Source: Eublepharis macularius (lineage: Eukaryota; Chordata; Lepidosauria; Squamata; Eublepharidae). From it: a stretch of DNA of 64,000 nt. Each line of letters opens with the position of its first letter. The first letter of the stretch is position 1. The notes under the pieces were generated by a model. It had not been told where the DNA came from and made no database searches. It was given only the letters and a program-made list of their open reading frames with translations. The stretch spans positions 39,478,001 through 39,542,000 of the forward strand of contig NC_072806.1 in assembly GCF_028583425.1 (NCBI RefSeq). The letters run 5' to 3'. The translations under genes and the position numbers were made by a program. Below are positions 11,893-22,560 of the stretch, in pieces.

Positions 11893-12147
11893 TGTATGCC
11901 TGCATACCTGCCATTAATGTGTTTTGCATTTTGTGCTGATCATAACTGTTTGCTAAGGTTGTATTTTGTATACTGTATAAATCATCTGAGAATGTGTTAA
12001 CTGCTAACATGTAACATACTGGACCAGTGTGGGTTGACTGTTATCTGTTGAAAGTATTTACTTTCACTTCTATGGTAAGTGTCCTTGGACTCAAGCTGTG
12101 GGCAGCGAGCGATGTATCTTTTCTCAGAGTCTGAGATGATTTCATTC
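11893..12147 (+). repeat. 3' LTR of the Ty3/gypsy fossil, partial
   Basis: Aligns to the first half of the 5' LTR from TGTATGCCTGCATACC to GAGATGATTTCATTC with about ten base differences in about 255 positions. Unrelated sequence follows. Confidence 0.85.
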
Positions 12148-12214
12148 GGTACCAGGACCGGTGCCAGTTTCTGGCACCTGAGGCTGGGGGTAGCTTCAGG
12201 GCTGTTGCTGCCCC

Positions 12215-12315
12215 CATGCGTGCACGCACACCCAGACTGCTCAGTTGTCCCGCACCGGTGTGCTAGCAGCAGCAGCAGCAGCACGGGGCAACTTAGAGCC
12301 AGATCAAACGAGACA
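12215..12315. repeat. 101-bp repeat, copy 1
   Basis: From CATGCGTGCACGCACACC to CAAACGAGACA, including (AGC)6. It differs from the copy at 13522-13622 by one base. A further shared piece, GGTGCCAGTTTC, lies 5' of both copies (about 12160 and 13511), so copy 2 looks like a shorter version of the same unit. The family is not recognised. Confidence 0.9.
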
Positions 12316-12398
12316 AGGGTCGCGCAAGTTTTCTTGGAGGGATGGGACGGAATAATGACAGAAGAAAGCGAAGGGGAAGGGGAAGGAGAAAGCGGGAA

Positions 12399-12650
12399 GG
12401 ACCTAGAGAAACAGCTGCATCTCAGGGTGTGCACTTTGAATGAGCTGCTGAAGACGCAAATCCTTCTTCCAGGCACAAGCCCCCCCCCCGTCCCCACCCC
12501 CAACGCAAGGGCATCCTGGGAGAGAGCAACAGCAGCCCACCCCGGAATGGGACCCTCATGTCCAGCAGGCTTGTACCTGGAAGAAGGATTTGAGTCATCA
12601 GCAGCTCATTCAAAGCGCACACCCTGAGGCGCAGCTGGTTCTCTAGGTCC
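12399..12650. repeat. Foldback (inverted) repeat with 82-bp arms
   Basis: Arms at 12399-12480 and 12569-12650 are inverted and about 91% identical (7 differences) around an 88-bp spacer. Each arm, read outward to inward, has an open frame containing LNELL and TQILLPGTS. The frame of the left arm continues from about 12300 with an acidic stretch. No known protein was recognised. Confidence 0.85.
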
Positions 12651-12737
12651 TTGGCTTAGATTGCTTTAAAAGAGGACCATGCGGGGCACGAAACTGTGCA
12701 TGGTCCGAGATTTGGGGGAGGGGGGGGGCTGTTGTGA

Positions 12738-12930
12738 GGGTTGCCAAGTCCAACCTGAGAAATTTCTGAAGATTTTTGGGGGGGCTGGGTGCTCAGCAGG
12801 GGATGTGCTCCCATATAGTCTGCCCCCCGAAGCTTCTGTTTCCTCAAGGGAGGCTGATCTTTGTAGAGAATTGATCAGTTGTGATTCTGGGAGATCTCCA
12901 GGTTGGCAGTGCCAGCAGTTGCTTTGGTGT
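12738..12930 (-). repeat. Unclassified interspersed reptile repeat
   Basis: The ends are weakly inverted (GGTTGCCAAGTCCAACCT on the left, CCAGGTTGGCAGTGCC on the right). The inside reads CTGGGAGATCTCCAGGTTGG at the right end. It resembles a repeat common in reptile genomes, perhaps a DNA-transposon remnant; the family is uncertain. Confidence 0.4.
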
Positions 12931-13147
12931 CCTCTGACGGTGGGAGAGGGCGGCTCCTGAAAACTTCTGTTTGGCTGCTCTTGGGAATGGGATGTTGGAC
13001 TCAGTGGGCCTTTGGTCTGATCTGGCTGGGCACTTCTTTGGTTCTTGTGCGGCAAGGCAAAGCACAGGAGTGATAGGTAAGATGGCCCAAGGAGGCCTTT
13101 GGATCCCCCCTTCCCTTCAGACCTGCTTTCTTTCCACTGCGTTGCAG

Positions 13148-13343
13148 CAACTCCGATGACAACTTACTGAAGAACATCGAACTCTTTGATAAGCTCTCCC
13201 TCCGCTTCAACGGGAGGGTCCTCTTCATCAAAGATGTGATAGGTGACGAGATCTGCTGCTGGTCCTTCTATGGGCAGGGGAGGAAGCTGGCTGAAGTTTG
13301 CTGCACCTCGATCGTCTATGCCACTGAGAAGAAGCAGACCAAG
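13148..13343 (+). CDS. TNFAIP1: TNFAIP1 (BACURD2) penultimate coding exon
   Basis: The exon has 196 bases: one base finishing the split Ser codon, then 65 codons from [15 protein letters not shown] to YATEKKQTK. It includes the conserved block [19 protein letters not shown]. This is the C-terminal domain shared by KCTD10, KCTD13 and TNFAIP1, about residues 173-238 of the human protein. The acceptor is TTGCAG at 13142-13147 and the donor is GTACTG at 13344. The only replacement I noticed against the human protein from memory is His to Asn after SDD. The exon sits between two almost identical 101-bp repeats (12215-12315 and 13522-13622), the only such arrangement around a host exon here. Confidence 0.96.
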
Positions 13344-13521
13344 GTACTGGGACTGTGGGTGCTGGCTTCCTGCAGGAAGAAACGGGGTGTGTGTGGGGGG
13401 GGGAGGGGGGTGGTGGTATATTCATTCAAGGCAAAGTTCATAAGGATTGTGGCGGAGAGGTTAAGGGCTCTATTTGGAGAGAGGGTTGGGGAGGATGCAT
13501 GTTTGGATATGGTGCCAGTTT

Positions 13522-13622
13522 CATGCATGCACGCACACCCAGACTGCTCAGTTGTCCCGCACCGGTGTGCTAGCAGCAGCAGCAGCAGCACGGGGCAACT
13601 TAGAGCCAGATCAAACGAGACA
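13522..13622. repeat. 101-bp repeat, copy 2
   Basis: Same unit as 12215-12315, one mismatch, same orientation, starting 178 bp after the TNFAIP1 exon that ends at 13343. Confidence 0.9.
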
Positions 13623-13964
13623 TTCCGCTCCTTCTGGCCCTTGATTCCTTGGCGCTTGTTCTGCCTAATTGTGTGTTTCTCTCTGTGCCTGCAGTTGGTT
13701 GGTCCTTATTTTTCCCCCTGTGTTTTTGCTTGGAGTGGGGGGTGCCTGCTCATGCACAAACATTGTAGTTATTCAGGGGAGGGTTCATCCCATGTTTTTC
13801 TGCATACCCAGGGATTACCCCAGGTTCTCAGAAACACATACCCAAGCTTTGAATGCCTCACTTTGTGGATTTTTTGATCTACATGGGGCAGCCGCTTATC
13901 TTTGTTAGATATTTCAAATAAAGCCAAGTAAGTGAGGCAGTACATACAGCAGGGTATAGTGCTT

Positions 13965-14080
13965 AAAGTGTCAGACTAGGATCTGGGAGAACCAGGTTCG
14001 AATCCCTCACTCACTGGGTTGCTGTGAGAATAAAATGGAGGGGAGGGTGCTGTTAGCCACTGGGGAGAAAAGTCGGGCTG
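13965..14080 (+). mobile_element. tRNA-derived SINE, internally shortened
   Basis: The head AAGTGTCAGACTAGGATCTG and B-box-like AGGTTCGAATCCCTC are joined directly to the tail block GAGAATAAAATGGAGGGG and CACTGGGGAGAAAAGTCGGG. It lies in the last TNFAIP1 intron, ending about 155 bp before the terminal exon. Confidence 0.7.
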
Positions 14081-14235
14081 AAGGGAAGCTGCTGGGCGAG
14101 CCACTGGATCCTGGGCAGGCGTGTTCTCATGCCAGGCTGCACGTGCCAGTGAAGAGAGCGAAGTTTTGCAGCCTCCGCTCTCCCCCCCACGGTTCCCTGC
14201 AACCTGCCTCAGCATCGTCTCCTGTATTCCTCCAG

Positions 14236-14454
14236 GTGGAATTCCCCGAGGCCCGAATCTACGAGGAAACATTGAACGTTTTGCTGTACGAGACTCCGCG
14301 TGTGCCTGACAACTCTTTGCTGGAGGCGACGAGCCGGAGCCGGAGCCAGGCCTCTCAGAGCGAGGACGACGAGAGCTTTGAGCTGCGCGACAGGGTGCGG
14401 CGCATCCACGTGAAGAGATACAGCACTTACGACGACCGGCAGATTGGCCACTAG
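14236..14454 (+). CDS. TNFAIP1: TNFAIP1 (BACURD2) terminal coding exon with early stop
   Basis: The acceptor is CTCCAG at 14230-14235. The exon gives 72 codons from [15 protein letters not shown] to [11 protein letters not shown], then TAG at 14452-14454. It matches about residues 239-310 of human TNFAIP1, including the acidic serine-rich patch ([11 protein letters not shown]) and the basic stretch [11 protein letters not shown]. As I recall it, human TNFAIP1 continues QSTHRD after this point. The stop therefore falls where a Gln codon is expected (CAG to TAG would do it), removing six residues. Loss of so short a tail probably leaves the protein working. The preceding intron is only 892 bases. 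Confidence 0.95.
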   Translation: MEFPEARIYEETLNVLLYETPRVPDNSLLEATSRSRSQASQSEDDESFELRDRVRRIHVKRYSTYDDRQIGH

Positions 14455-16449
14455 GCCCTCGCGGCCAGCATTTTAGGGCCTCCTTCAGTCGACGAGAGTG
14501 CTGGCTGCAGAGTACGGCCGTGGGGCCGTATGATCAGAACAGTCCCTGGATCGGACCTCGGGTACTGATTTGCTCTGGGAAGGCCGAGGGGCTTGATTTT
14601 GTGCGGGCCGATTCCGTGCTTTTGTGACCGGTCCCATTGCTGGAGGGCTGAAGGTTCAGACTGAGGGTTTGTGACACTTGTCACCTTAAACAACGTCCTA
14701 AATGCAGCGTCCCCCTTTCAGGCTGCAGAAGCCTTCCCTTGTCAGCAGCCCTCTCACAGAAACTTCCTTGAGGATTCTACCCGGATGACCTTTTTTAACA
14801 AAAAGTTTGAACTCCAAATGCTGCCGATGATCAGAAAGCCCAGACGCTAACAGTGTGATAGCCCAGCGGCTCTGTTTATGGGAGACTGCTCTTGTCTTGT
14901 CTTGTGTTTTTCCCTTGAGCAGAATTTATTCCGAAGGGTAACCCAGAGCTGGGAAATCTTCCTGTGCCCCCTTGCCTAAATATGCAGCGTCAGGAGGCAG
15001 TTGCAAATCCTTACTGGCCCTATGCTGACTCTTCTCCCCTCCCCCTCCTGTGCAAACAGGAGATCTGGGACTATAGAGGTGCACGTTTGGGACCTACCTG
15101 CCACGCATTAACGATTGCTGTGTGGTGGACATCCGCTAATCCGCTCCTGGGCCGTGTGTCCACCTAATTGCAGTGCGGTGGGGAGGTGCTCCGGGTGCCT
15201 CTGAAGCGCTGTGTGACTGCAGAGGAGGGTGCTCCTCCTGTATCACTGAGGAGTGCCCCTGTTTCATGTGTGGCTCTGAGCTCTGAGCCCCTGAAGAGAA
15301 GCACAGTACGGGTGAGAGCATGCGCCAGCCCTGCTGAGCTGCAGGGGTGGCAGGGAGTGATCCCTGGCTTCAGGGCTGTGCTGGTTTTCAGGGAAGGGCT
15401 AACCTCTTGAGCACCATTCTGGCAGGCACTCACTTTTGCAGGCTGACACATGTCGGCTGAAATTTGCAGCTCCCAATGGGGCAAACAGCTTCATTGCATG
15501 AGAATCTAATTTGGCCCTAAGATGCCTTGGTGGCAGCAGGGAACCACCCGTTTTGGAAGGGGGGAAGAGCAGAACGGCCAAGAAGGTATGAACAAGGCAT
15601 GTGTGTGTCCCTTAGCAATGCGTGTCCCACTAGGTCATTGGAAGGGAAGAGAGACCTGGTTGTAGATAGGTATAGCCGTAGTGGAAAGAGCTCCCTCTGG
15701 TGCCTGGCAGCATGAATGACATTGTGAGTGACTGTACACACTCTTGGTTCAGGGGTAGCAAGGCTCTTATTCTTTCAAGCCACACATACAGCTTCTGTCC
15801 TCTTGTAATGCAGCGGCTAGCTGAGCATTCCACCCTGTTTGGTGTAGCAGAAGTTTCCACAGCTCTCATGCCTTTAGCATTTCTCTACTACAGCATTCTT
15901 CTTGTTTCTAAGGCAGTGTGGAATATATCTAAAATATTCCCCATTTCCATTGAACTTTAGACTCAAAACCGTCTGGGTTTTGCCATCCCCTGAACCTAGA
16001 TGGTTATGAGCCTAAACTTCAATGGAAATGGGGAATAGTAATATTTTCTTCTTCCCTGGCCTGAGAGGGGTGCTTTAATGCTATCTTTCCAAAGTGGGGC
16101 AGGATTTGTAGTATTACAGTTCTGCGCGCTGCTGTGACATTACACAGGTCTGTAAAAAGGAATGAGCAGTAATGGAGCCTCCCCTGTTCAGAGGCAGTCT
16201 TCCTCAGAACACCAACTGCAGGGCCGAAGAAAAGGAGAGGGGGGTTGTTTTTGTGTTCTCTCTGGGTATCCCAGAGAGGTCTGACTGGCCACTTTGGGAA
16301 CAGGGTACTGTGGGGCTTGCTGACCCTGGATCTGCTGAGTTGTTGAGTTGAAAGGGGCGTGGTTGATACAAATGTGGCTGCCTCTTTCTGCATGCATGAA
16401 TCAGAAGTGATGGGTGTGACGGTGCCAAAAGCCAGGGAGGGAGCAGGTG
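14455..16449 (+). other. TNFAIP1: TNFAIP1 3' untranslated region and downstream unique sequence
   Basis: About 2 kb of mostly unique sequence follows the stop. No canonical AATAAA was seen before the SINE at 16453, so the 3' end of the transcript is not fixed from sequence. Human TNFAIP1 also has a long 3' UTR of roughly 2 kb. No other coding frame stands out. Confidence 0.5.
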
Positions 16450-16452
16450 CCT

Positions 16453-16640
16453 GTGCGACGTAGTGGCTGGAGGGCTGGATTAGGACCCGAGAGATCCCGG
16501 ATCAAATCCCCACTCTGCCATGGAGGGTGACCTTGCTCTCAGCCTCTCCTGTCTCACAGAGCTGTTGTGAGGGCAAAGGGGAGGGGGCGAACCATGTGTA
16601 GTGCTCTGAGTTCTTTGTGTGTGTGGATGGCAGGTGAATG
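16453..16640 (+). mobile_element. tRNA-derived SINE
   Basis: Head GACGTAGTGGCTGGAGGGC, B-box-like GGATCAAATCCCCACTC, then the GTTGTGAGGGCAAAGG block of the squamate tRNA-SINE family. Confidence 0.7.
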
Positions 16641-17540
16641 GTCAAAGGCCAGTCGTTACTTTCCTGGGGTGAGTGGCTAAGACCTTTCTGTACAGTCTTG
16701 GTGGCTCTTTAGGCCTCACTCTTGCAGAGAGGTTGGTGTGTATGCACGTGCGCATGACTCTGTGATGTCTATAGCAAAACCTTGCACGTAGCAGCAGGCT
16801 TACCCTGGGTCTCCTGCCAATTCCATCTGAGAATCCACTGTCGTCTGCATTGTGTTGGGCTTTGCCCAAATGGTGTATGCATTGGGCAGGAGAGAGGGAT
16901 GGAGGCAGGCAAGGGGAGAGGAGTGATAGGTGGAGAGAGTAACGGGTCCTGCACCCACCCACCTCCCTTCCAAGACCATTTGGGTCTTTCCCACCCCTTG
17001 TTCATGCCTCTTCCTCACCATCTGCCTTACAAGGGTCTTTGAGGTGTGTGCTGACCTGGAAGCCACCCCCTGGCTCTTCTGCTACTGTGCGAACCAGATG
17101 GCACAGCTCCAACTGATGCTCCAAAAGAGATGTTTTAGCCTTTACATTGTATTAGTTACTTGCATTCTGATTAATTCAGGACCTGTTGTCTCTCCCCCAC
17201 TCTTATAATTGAGAACATCTCGTGCCAGGATGGATGCTGTGGCTTTGAAACGCAAATTGGCCAAATGTAATCTTTGCTTACTCATCGCTCAAAAAAGGAA
17301 CAGAAAGTAAGTTATTTTTGGAAGCAGTTCCTCAGAGGTCCAAGAATATTTCTTGCAAAATATGTCTTTCTATTAAGACAACGTAGATGCAGTTGCCTCA
17401 GTTTTTTGCATGTTGAGAGATCTGTAATGAATTCCACAGAAGGCTGTGTGAAGACTTCTCACCTGCTAGTTTACTTGGACATAGGACAGAGCCACAGTGT
17501 TTTGTGTGTGTGTGTGTGTGCTTGCGTGTGTATAATGAAT
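16641..17540. other. Unique intergenic sequence with a GT microsatellite
   Basis: No gene or repeat family recognised apart from a (GT)n run at about 17502-17520. Confidence 0.5.
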
Positions 17541-17544
17541 ACCT

Positions 17545-17720
17545 TTAGAGCTGCCTTGTACCAGGCCAGACTCCTATTTCATCTAGCTTAGTTCTGTCTG
17601 CATTGTTCAGAAGCATTTTTTCAAGCTTCTGATTGAACTAGAGATCCCAGGGCTTGAATCTGGGACCTTCTATATGCAAAGCAGTTGTGCTTCACAGAGA
17701 GAGTCAGGCCTTGGGAATAC
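17545..17720 (-). mobile_element. tRNA-derived SINE, second family
   Basis: The reversed promoter is seen as GCTTGAATCTGGGACCTTCT followed by ATGCAAAGCAG (17650-17690). The body is GCCTTGTACCAGGCCAGACT. This family differs from the Sauria SINEs. Confidence 0.65.
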
Positions 17721-17729
17721 GGAGAGCCA

Positions 17730-18935
17730 TAAATGTATGAATGAAACTTTTCTCTCAATTTGACTTTTGGTCCCTGTAGCTTGGTCTGTTTCGGAGTGGC
17801 TCTCCAGGAACCTCTGGTCAGAGCTCCCTGAATATGCCAGGGATTGATCTTGGCACCTTCAGGGTGGGAAACAGGTGCTGTACACGGAGTTAAGATTGGG
17901 ACAGTGTGACAATCAACGGCCTGTATTTCGATTCCTTTGCAAAGGACCCTTTCAGGTTGAAGAGACCCTTTAAAACCCAAAACTGAATCACCCAGAGAGT
18001 GACGTGATGGTGCTGGTGATGTCTTTGTGCATGGCTGTGTGTGCGCCTTGGCATCCAGGAAGCCCTAGGCTTAGCATAATCTATGCAGATTAAGCATTTG
18101 GATTTTTTTTTTTGCTTGGGGTTTCCATGGTATCGGGCTTTCAAATAACTTAGTTGTTATATGAGGGAAGGGAAGGAAAGAACATACAGATGTTCGAGTG
18201 CTTCATAACACTGAGAACTAGAATCTTAGGGGCTTTTAAAAACTGAAACCTGATTTTTTTCAACAATTCTGGAGCCTGTGACAAATTCTCTGCCTGTGTT
18301 CAACCATGTGGCAGTGTGGAAAACATATATGATCTGAATTTGAAGGGCTGAATCCTCTTTGGTGCCCCTAGCCTAGAAACTTAGGCATAGCCGATTCCTT
18401 ATTTTGTGTGTGTGTTTAAACGTAGCATGGTTGAACACTGTATGAGAAACTTCTATATTTAGAATATATATCTGGTTTTAAGGGTGTGTCGCTGTTGTTA
18501 GATTTTGGTTGTATGCATCTGCCAGCCATATACTAATACTGATGAATTCTCCGGTGATCCGGACACTCCAACCAGCTGTGATACGGCCTTCGTAGCCTGC
18601 TGCTGCTGCTCACTCATGCCAGGATTCAAAAACTCTACCTGAGATACACCCCCAGGTGCTGGGAGTAGGTCTTGTGCCATGTTTTGACTTTTCAGAGCAA
18701 CAGACTCCCTGTGCTCCATCACAAACTGCTTAGGGCATCCTTCATTTGGCCACGTGGCCAAGTCCAAACCTTCCCAGAGTGCACAGAATTAGTCACACAG
18801 TTCCAGCCACGGAGTCCTCTCCTTAACCTATGAATGTAATTTTCCAACACTGCCAACAATCAGTCTTTATATGCCAAATTGCCTTGCCAAAAGTTCAGAG
18901 TAAATCCTGAAGAATAACTTACTTATGAAGAGTCA
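17730..18935. other. Intergenic sequence with nothing recognised
   Basis: No convincing gene, splice-site pair or repeat family. A partial reversed SINE-like patch is at 17820-17875. Confidence 0.4.
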
Positions 18936-18939
18936 GATC

Positions 18940-19020
18940 TGGGTTCAGTAGCACCTTAAAGACCAATTAGATTTCCAAGGTATGAGCTTTTGAGGGTCAA
19001 AGCCCCATTTGTCAGATATG
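18940..19020 (-). repeat. Interspersed repeat fragment, family unassigned
   Basis: Contains GGTTCAGTAGCACCTTAAAG, then ACCAATTAGATTTCCAAGGT. Relatives of this sequence are seen at about 43470-43520 and 45400-45470. It is common in sauropsid genomes, but I cannot name the parent element. Confidence 0.5.
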
Positions 19021-19539
19021 AGGAGTGGCAAAGCAAAGGAGTCTTTATACTCCAGGCAGAGAGGGTGGAAGGGGGCATTGCAAATTAGAGTGTCAGGAGC
19101 TAGCTATAATACATGTTGTAATTAGCTTGATACAGCAGGGTTGTGAAATGTGGAAAATTAACATCTGTGATGCAAGAAAAATCCAAATCTAGTTGATTTT
19201 TAAAATGCTGTCAGGCCTGGATCTTATTCTTCATCTACAAACCCACCTGCAACTGTTTATGAAGGAGAACGTTCCAACAGTTCCTTGGCTTCAGCCAAAC
19301 TGATAGAAAGAATATGGTGTCTGCCTTACGATGTTTTGCAGCATGTTAACATCGCAGATTTATTCCGCTCTCAGAAGAACACGATGCTCAGTTCAACGTC
19401 ATTCTATTCTTTATCGATACATCAACAGACCACTTAAAATGGCAAGCCAACAGTGCAGGACCTGCTTGAAACCCAAACTCCTTGGAGGACTGCTCTGTGT
19501 GGCTATCTGTTTGTGGTTCAACAGGTGACTGCCAATCAG

Positions 19540-20380
19540 ATGGCTTTTTAGAGTAAGTTTATTTTACTACATTTCTGCATTGCTTACTATGATACAGTTT
19601 CCAAGCCACGATGCTCTTCACCTTTCTGCTTCAGAGTGGCGAGGGGAACAATTCGGAGCAAATGGCCAAGTGGGGAGTTGCTCCACATGCAGGACTCGAA
19701 GCACCCTGGGGGTTTCCATGCTGTTGGCTCATATTGGTCCAGGTCTGTGACACAGCCAACTCTAGCTTACCAGGGGTGGTGTGATCAGTTTGTGCAGTCC
19801 CAGGAAGGGATCCACATTAGGAGGCTTCCTGCGGGCCCAGTGGATGACCATTTGTGGCTAATGGAGTAAACAGAGCAGGCCTGCATCCATCACTCCCCAA
19901 GGAGGATTGCTCTGCATAAAGTCCCTGGCAAACAGGCTAAGCCGTTACCTGGTTCCTCATCCCAAAAGCATCTACAAGTCGCTGCACTTTGTCCACAGCA
20001 TCCCCCATGGCAAGGTATTCACCGACTTGCATAGTGCCAATCTCTTCTCCCTTGCAGCGCTACTGCCCACCATTGTATACGGAGACCCACATGGTGAGCA
20101 AGATTGGCTATCAAGTTAGCAAGTATCGCTGGAGATTAGGGAGTGGACCTGCCCTAAGGCCTGGTGCCTAGATGGCAGATGGTCAAGGATTGAGGGTGGG
20201 GGGTGGCTTTCGAATCTTTTTAATAGTCTGTTTCTGATGGTGGTTGTATGTATGTATGGTGTGTGTGTATTTTAACAAATAATAATTAAGTGCTATCAAG
20301 AAATCTGCCCAGAATTGTCAGGATGGAGTGTCTGGAACTTTAAATAAAATGTTCGAAAAGACAGGTCTTGACGGTCATTC
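19540..20380 (+). other. Exon-like stretch of unknown identity
   Basis: Open frames are interrupted, but 19930-20016 ends AAG|GTATTC and 20057-20092 is preceded by TCCCTTGCAG and followed by GTGAGC, so two pieces have exon-like borders. The predicted peptides (YLVPHPKSIYKSLHF; RYCPPLYTETHM) match nothing I recognise. An AATAAA lies at 20343. It could be a noncoding transcript, a decayed gene or chance. Confidence 0.2.
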
Positions 20381-20384
20381 TTTT

Positions 20385-20580
20385 ATTGCCGTGCTGTAGT
20401 CATGTTCACTCGCCACAGTTGGGAGGCTCAGGGGCGAATCCCTGTCCATGGACGGACCACAGACTCTTAGCCTAAGCCGCCTGACAGGGTGTTCGTGAAG
20501 ATAAAATGGAGGCGAGGAGAGGGGAGCAGTTTGGGTCTTCCTTGGGGAGAAAGGGGGGCGTAAATAGGTACCTAAAGAAA
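20385..20580 (+). mobile_element. tRNA-derived SINE, diverged
   Basis: The body GACTCTTAGCCTAAGCCGCC, then GAAGATAAAATGGAGGCGAG and CTTGGGGAGAAAGG match the squamate SINE; the head is poor. Confidence 0.6.
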
Positions 20581-20689
20581 TGCCTTTGTTTGCTTTATCT
20601 TTGGCTTGATTCCGACATCACACCAGACGACGGTTACAGAACTTTAACTGATTTTTCTTTTTAAAAACATGTTAAAGGATAATAGATAC

Positions 20690-21175
20690 TGAGCATATGC
20701 AGAGTATAGAACAGCAACTGGTGATCCCCGGCCCCAAGGGGGTTCGCCTTGCCTCAACCAGGGCTGGGGCTGTTTCGGTCCTGGCACCCACCTGGAGGAA
20801 CTGTCTGTCTGGGGAGGCCCTGTCTCTGCAGGGCCTGTTATCATTTTGCCGGGCCTGTAAGACGGAGATGTTCCGCCAAGCTTATGGTAGTTGAGGCAGA
20901 CGAATCATCCAACCGAACCCTCGCAGTGGGGGGGGGAGAGATGTGCCCAGACCCTGCATTTATCAATCTTAGCCACCCTGCACCGCACACCCTGATGATG
21001 TCTGATATGTGGAATGCAATGTGGACTATCTCAGGGTGTTTTTAGTATCATATTCATATGATTGCTACCAGTGTTTTATATGTTTTTATTACCTGTATTT
21101 AGTATGTTGTTAATCCGCTCTGAGCCTGCTTGCAGGGAGAGCAGACTATAAATTAATTAAATAAATATCCAGAAT
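20690..21175 (+). mobile_element. L2-like LINE 3' end, 5'-truncated
   Basis: Translation gives the reverse-transcriptase C-terminal signature AVSVLAPTWRNCL and CKTEMFRQAY (about 20760-20890). A 3' UTR follows, ending GTTAATCCGCTCTGAGCCTG and a (TAAA)-type tail at 21150-21170. Confidence 0.75.
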
Positions 21176-21179
21176 TATA

Positions 21180-22380
21180 GTCATAAAAGGTACAAATATA
21201 TTACAGGTGCAATACTAAAATGTGAACATGGACCTTAAGACAATATTGTATACAACACTCAAAAGTTATTTTTAACAAGTTGTACAAGTATACACATAAG
21301 TGATCTGTATAATAGTATCGGGTGCTTTCCATAGCGACAGTTTCTCTGAGAATGGAGTGCCCTGGTCTCTCTCTGTCTTTGATCTCAACTGACAGAGAGA
21401 GCCATTAAAAACGCTAACCCATGAGGTACCAAAGTTTTCTCACACAGAAATATTGTGGTATGTTACAATTTCTGTATATACTCTGTATACTTCTGTATAT
21501 TTCTGAAGGTTAGGCTACATGTAGGTCTCCTGAGGTCAATTGTTTCCTTGCTTAGCAATAAATCTCCTCTGTTGCAAGCAGCAGCCTTGAAATACAAATT
21601 GCAACACCTGATGTGGGTAACCTCTGGTTGCCAGGTTCTGTTTTAAAAGCAGATTCCCAGAATTAATCATCATAGAGGTAGGAATAAATGTATGAAGCTT
21701 TGGGGAAGCAGAGAAGAAAGTTAGTGTTTGCCTGCTACATTTTAAAACTCCATTTTCCAGCCAAAAATATGTCCCCTAAGCAACTTAGGGCAATTAAAAG
21801 CCAATATAAGTAGCAATTAAAAATAAAGATACTCGGGAGGAGCTTCTCAATGAGGTCTTGATACAAGTACAATGGACAGATGCCTCCCTGCCACCTCCTC
21901 TCCCTCTGACCTCTTTGATGGCTGTTAGAAGCAAAGGAGACGAGCTCTCAGCTGGAGCTGCCCCCAGGCATGATTGAGAGATGCCTGGCTGCTGCTATCC
22001 ACTCCACTGAAGGAAGGTGATGCGTCAAACCCTGATTTTGGATGTAAGCAATCACTATTGCGAGCCACAGTCTGGCACAATGCCTGCTGTTCAGTGCACA
22101 GGAGGAATTCTGTCAGAAGAGCATCGATTTCACTGTCATATGTCAAATCTCTGCTAGGAAAGCACAGGGTCTGGCCCAGGGTCGCCGCCTCATAGCTGCC
22201 TTTAAAGGGAAAAGCAACATCTTGTAAACCTAGGGGAGTCACTGCTGTGAGGGTTCTCTTTTATTACTTGAGAATACTTTGGCAATGTAATTATTGGTAA
22301 ATACCAATAGTCTAGTATTGTTAGGCAGAGCAGTTTTGCAAAATGAAAGCAGAGTCACCTTTTCAAACATTGAAAGTTTA
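21180..22380. other. A/T-rich intergenic sequence with nothing recognised
   Basis: No long frames, SINE signatures or splice-site pairs that I could support. Confidence 0.4.
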
Positions 22381-22404
22381 TATTTTAAAAAATAAAAATG
22401 CATT

Positions 22405-22560
22405 TGGAGGCATAGGTGTAAACTACGGGGAGGCTGAGGGGCTCGAGCCCCCCTGGATTTGGCCGGGGGGGGCTGAGCCCCCCCTGGGCAACCAGTGAAC
22501 TACATGGGGGCTGAGGAGCTCAAGCCCCCTCGGATTTGGCCAGGCAGGGGGCAAGCAGTG
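22405..22560. repeat. Two-copy C/G-rich repeat
   Basis: GCTGAGGGGCTCGAGCCCCC and GCTGAGGAGCTCAAGCCCCC, each followed by GGATTTGGCC, form two imperfect copies about 75 bp apart. Confidence 0.6.

Larger units (their letters stand above)
5490..12147 (+). mobile_element. Ty3/gypsy (Metaviridae, chromovirus-like) LTR retrotransposon fossil
   Basis: A nearly whole-length element with a 5' LTR, a gag region, a pol region ordered protease, reverse transcriptase, RNase H, integrase, and a partly preserved 3' LTR. Integrase following RNase H and a GPY/F-like C-terminus place it in Ty3/gypsy. The two LTRs differ at about 4% of aligned sites, so the insertion is of moderate age. It is clearly broken, with roughly ten interruptions over the coding region. 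It lies in the sense direction inside the TNFAIP1 intron. Two solo LTRs of related type lie at 46052-46588 and 54592-55085. Confidence 0.9.
693..13147 (+). other. TNFAIP1: TNFAIP1 large intron, enlarged by mobile DNA
   Basis: The intron between the exons ending at 692 and starting at 13148 is 12.4 kb. It begins GTAAGG and ends in TTGCAG. More than half is recognisable insertion: nested SINEs, a minisatellite, a solo LTR, a 6.7-kb Ty3/gypsy fossil and a foldback repeat. Stretches with nothing recognisable are about 393-1020, 2890-4360 (apart from a weak tRNA-like patch near 3415-3480) and 4775-5350. Confidence 0.85.

Noticed and set aside
13236-13877. A 213-codon frame starting inside the TNFAIP1 exon
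   Set aside because: It reads the exon in another frame and runs through its donor site into the 101-bp repeat.
17502-17520. GT-rich run as a possible regulatory site
   Set aside because: Simple microsatellite; similar runs at 36903 and 5047 and no other support.
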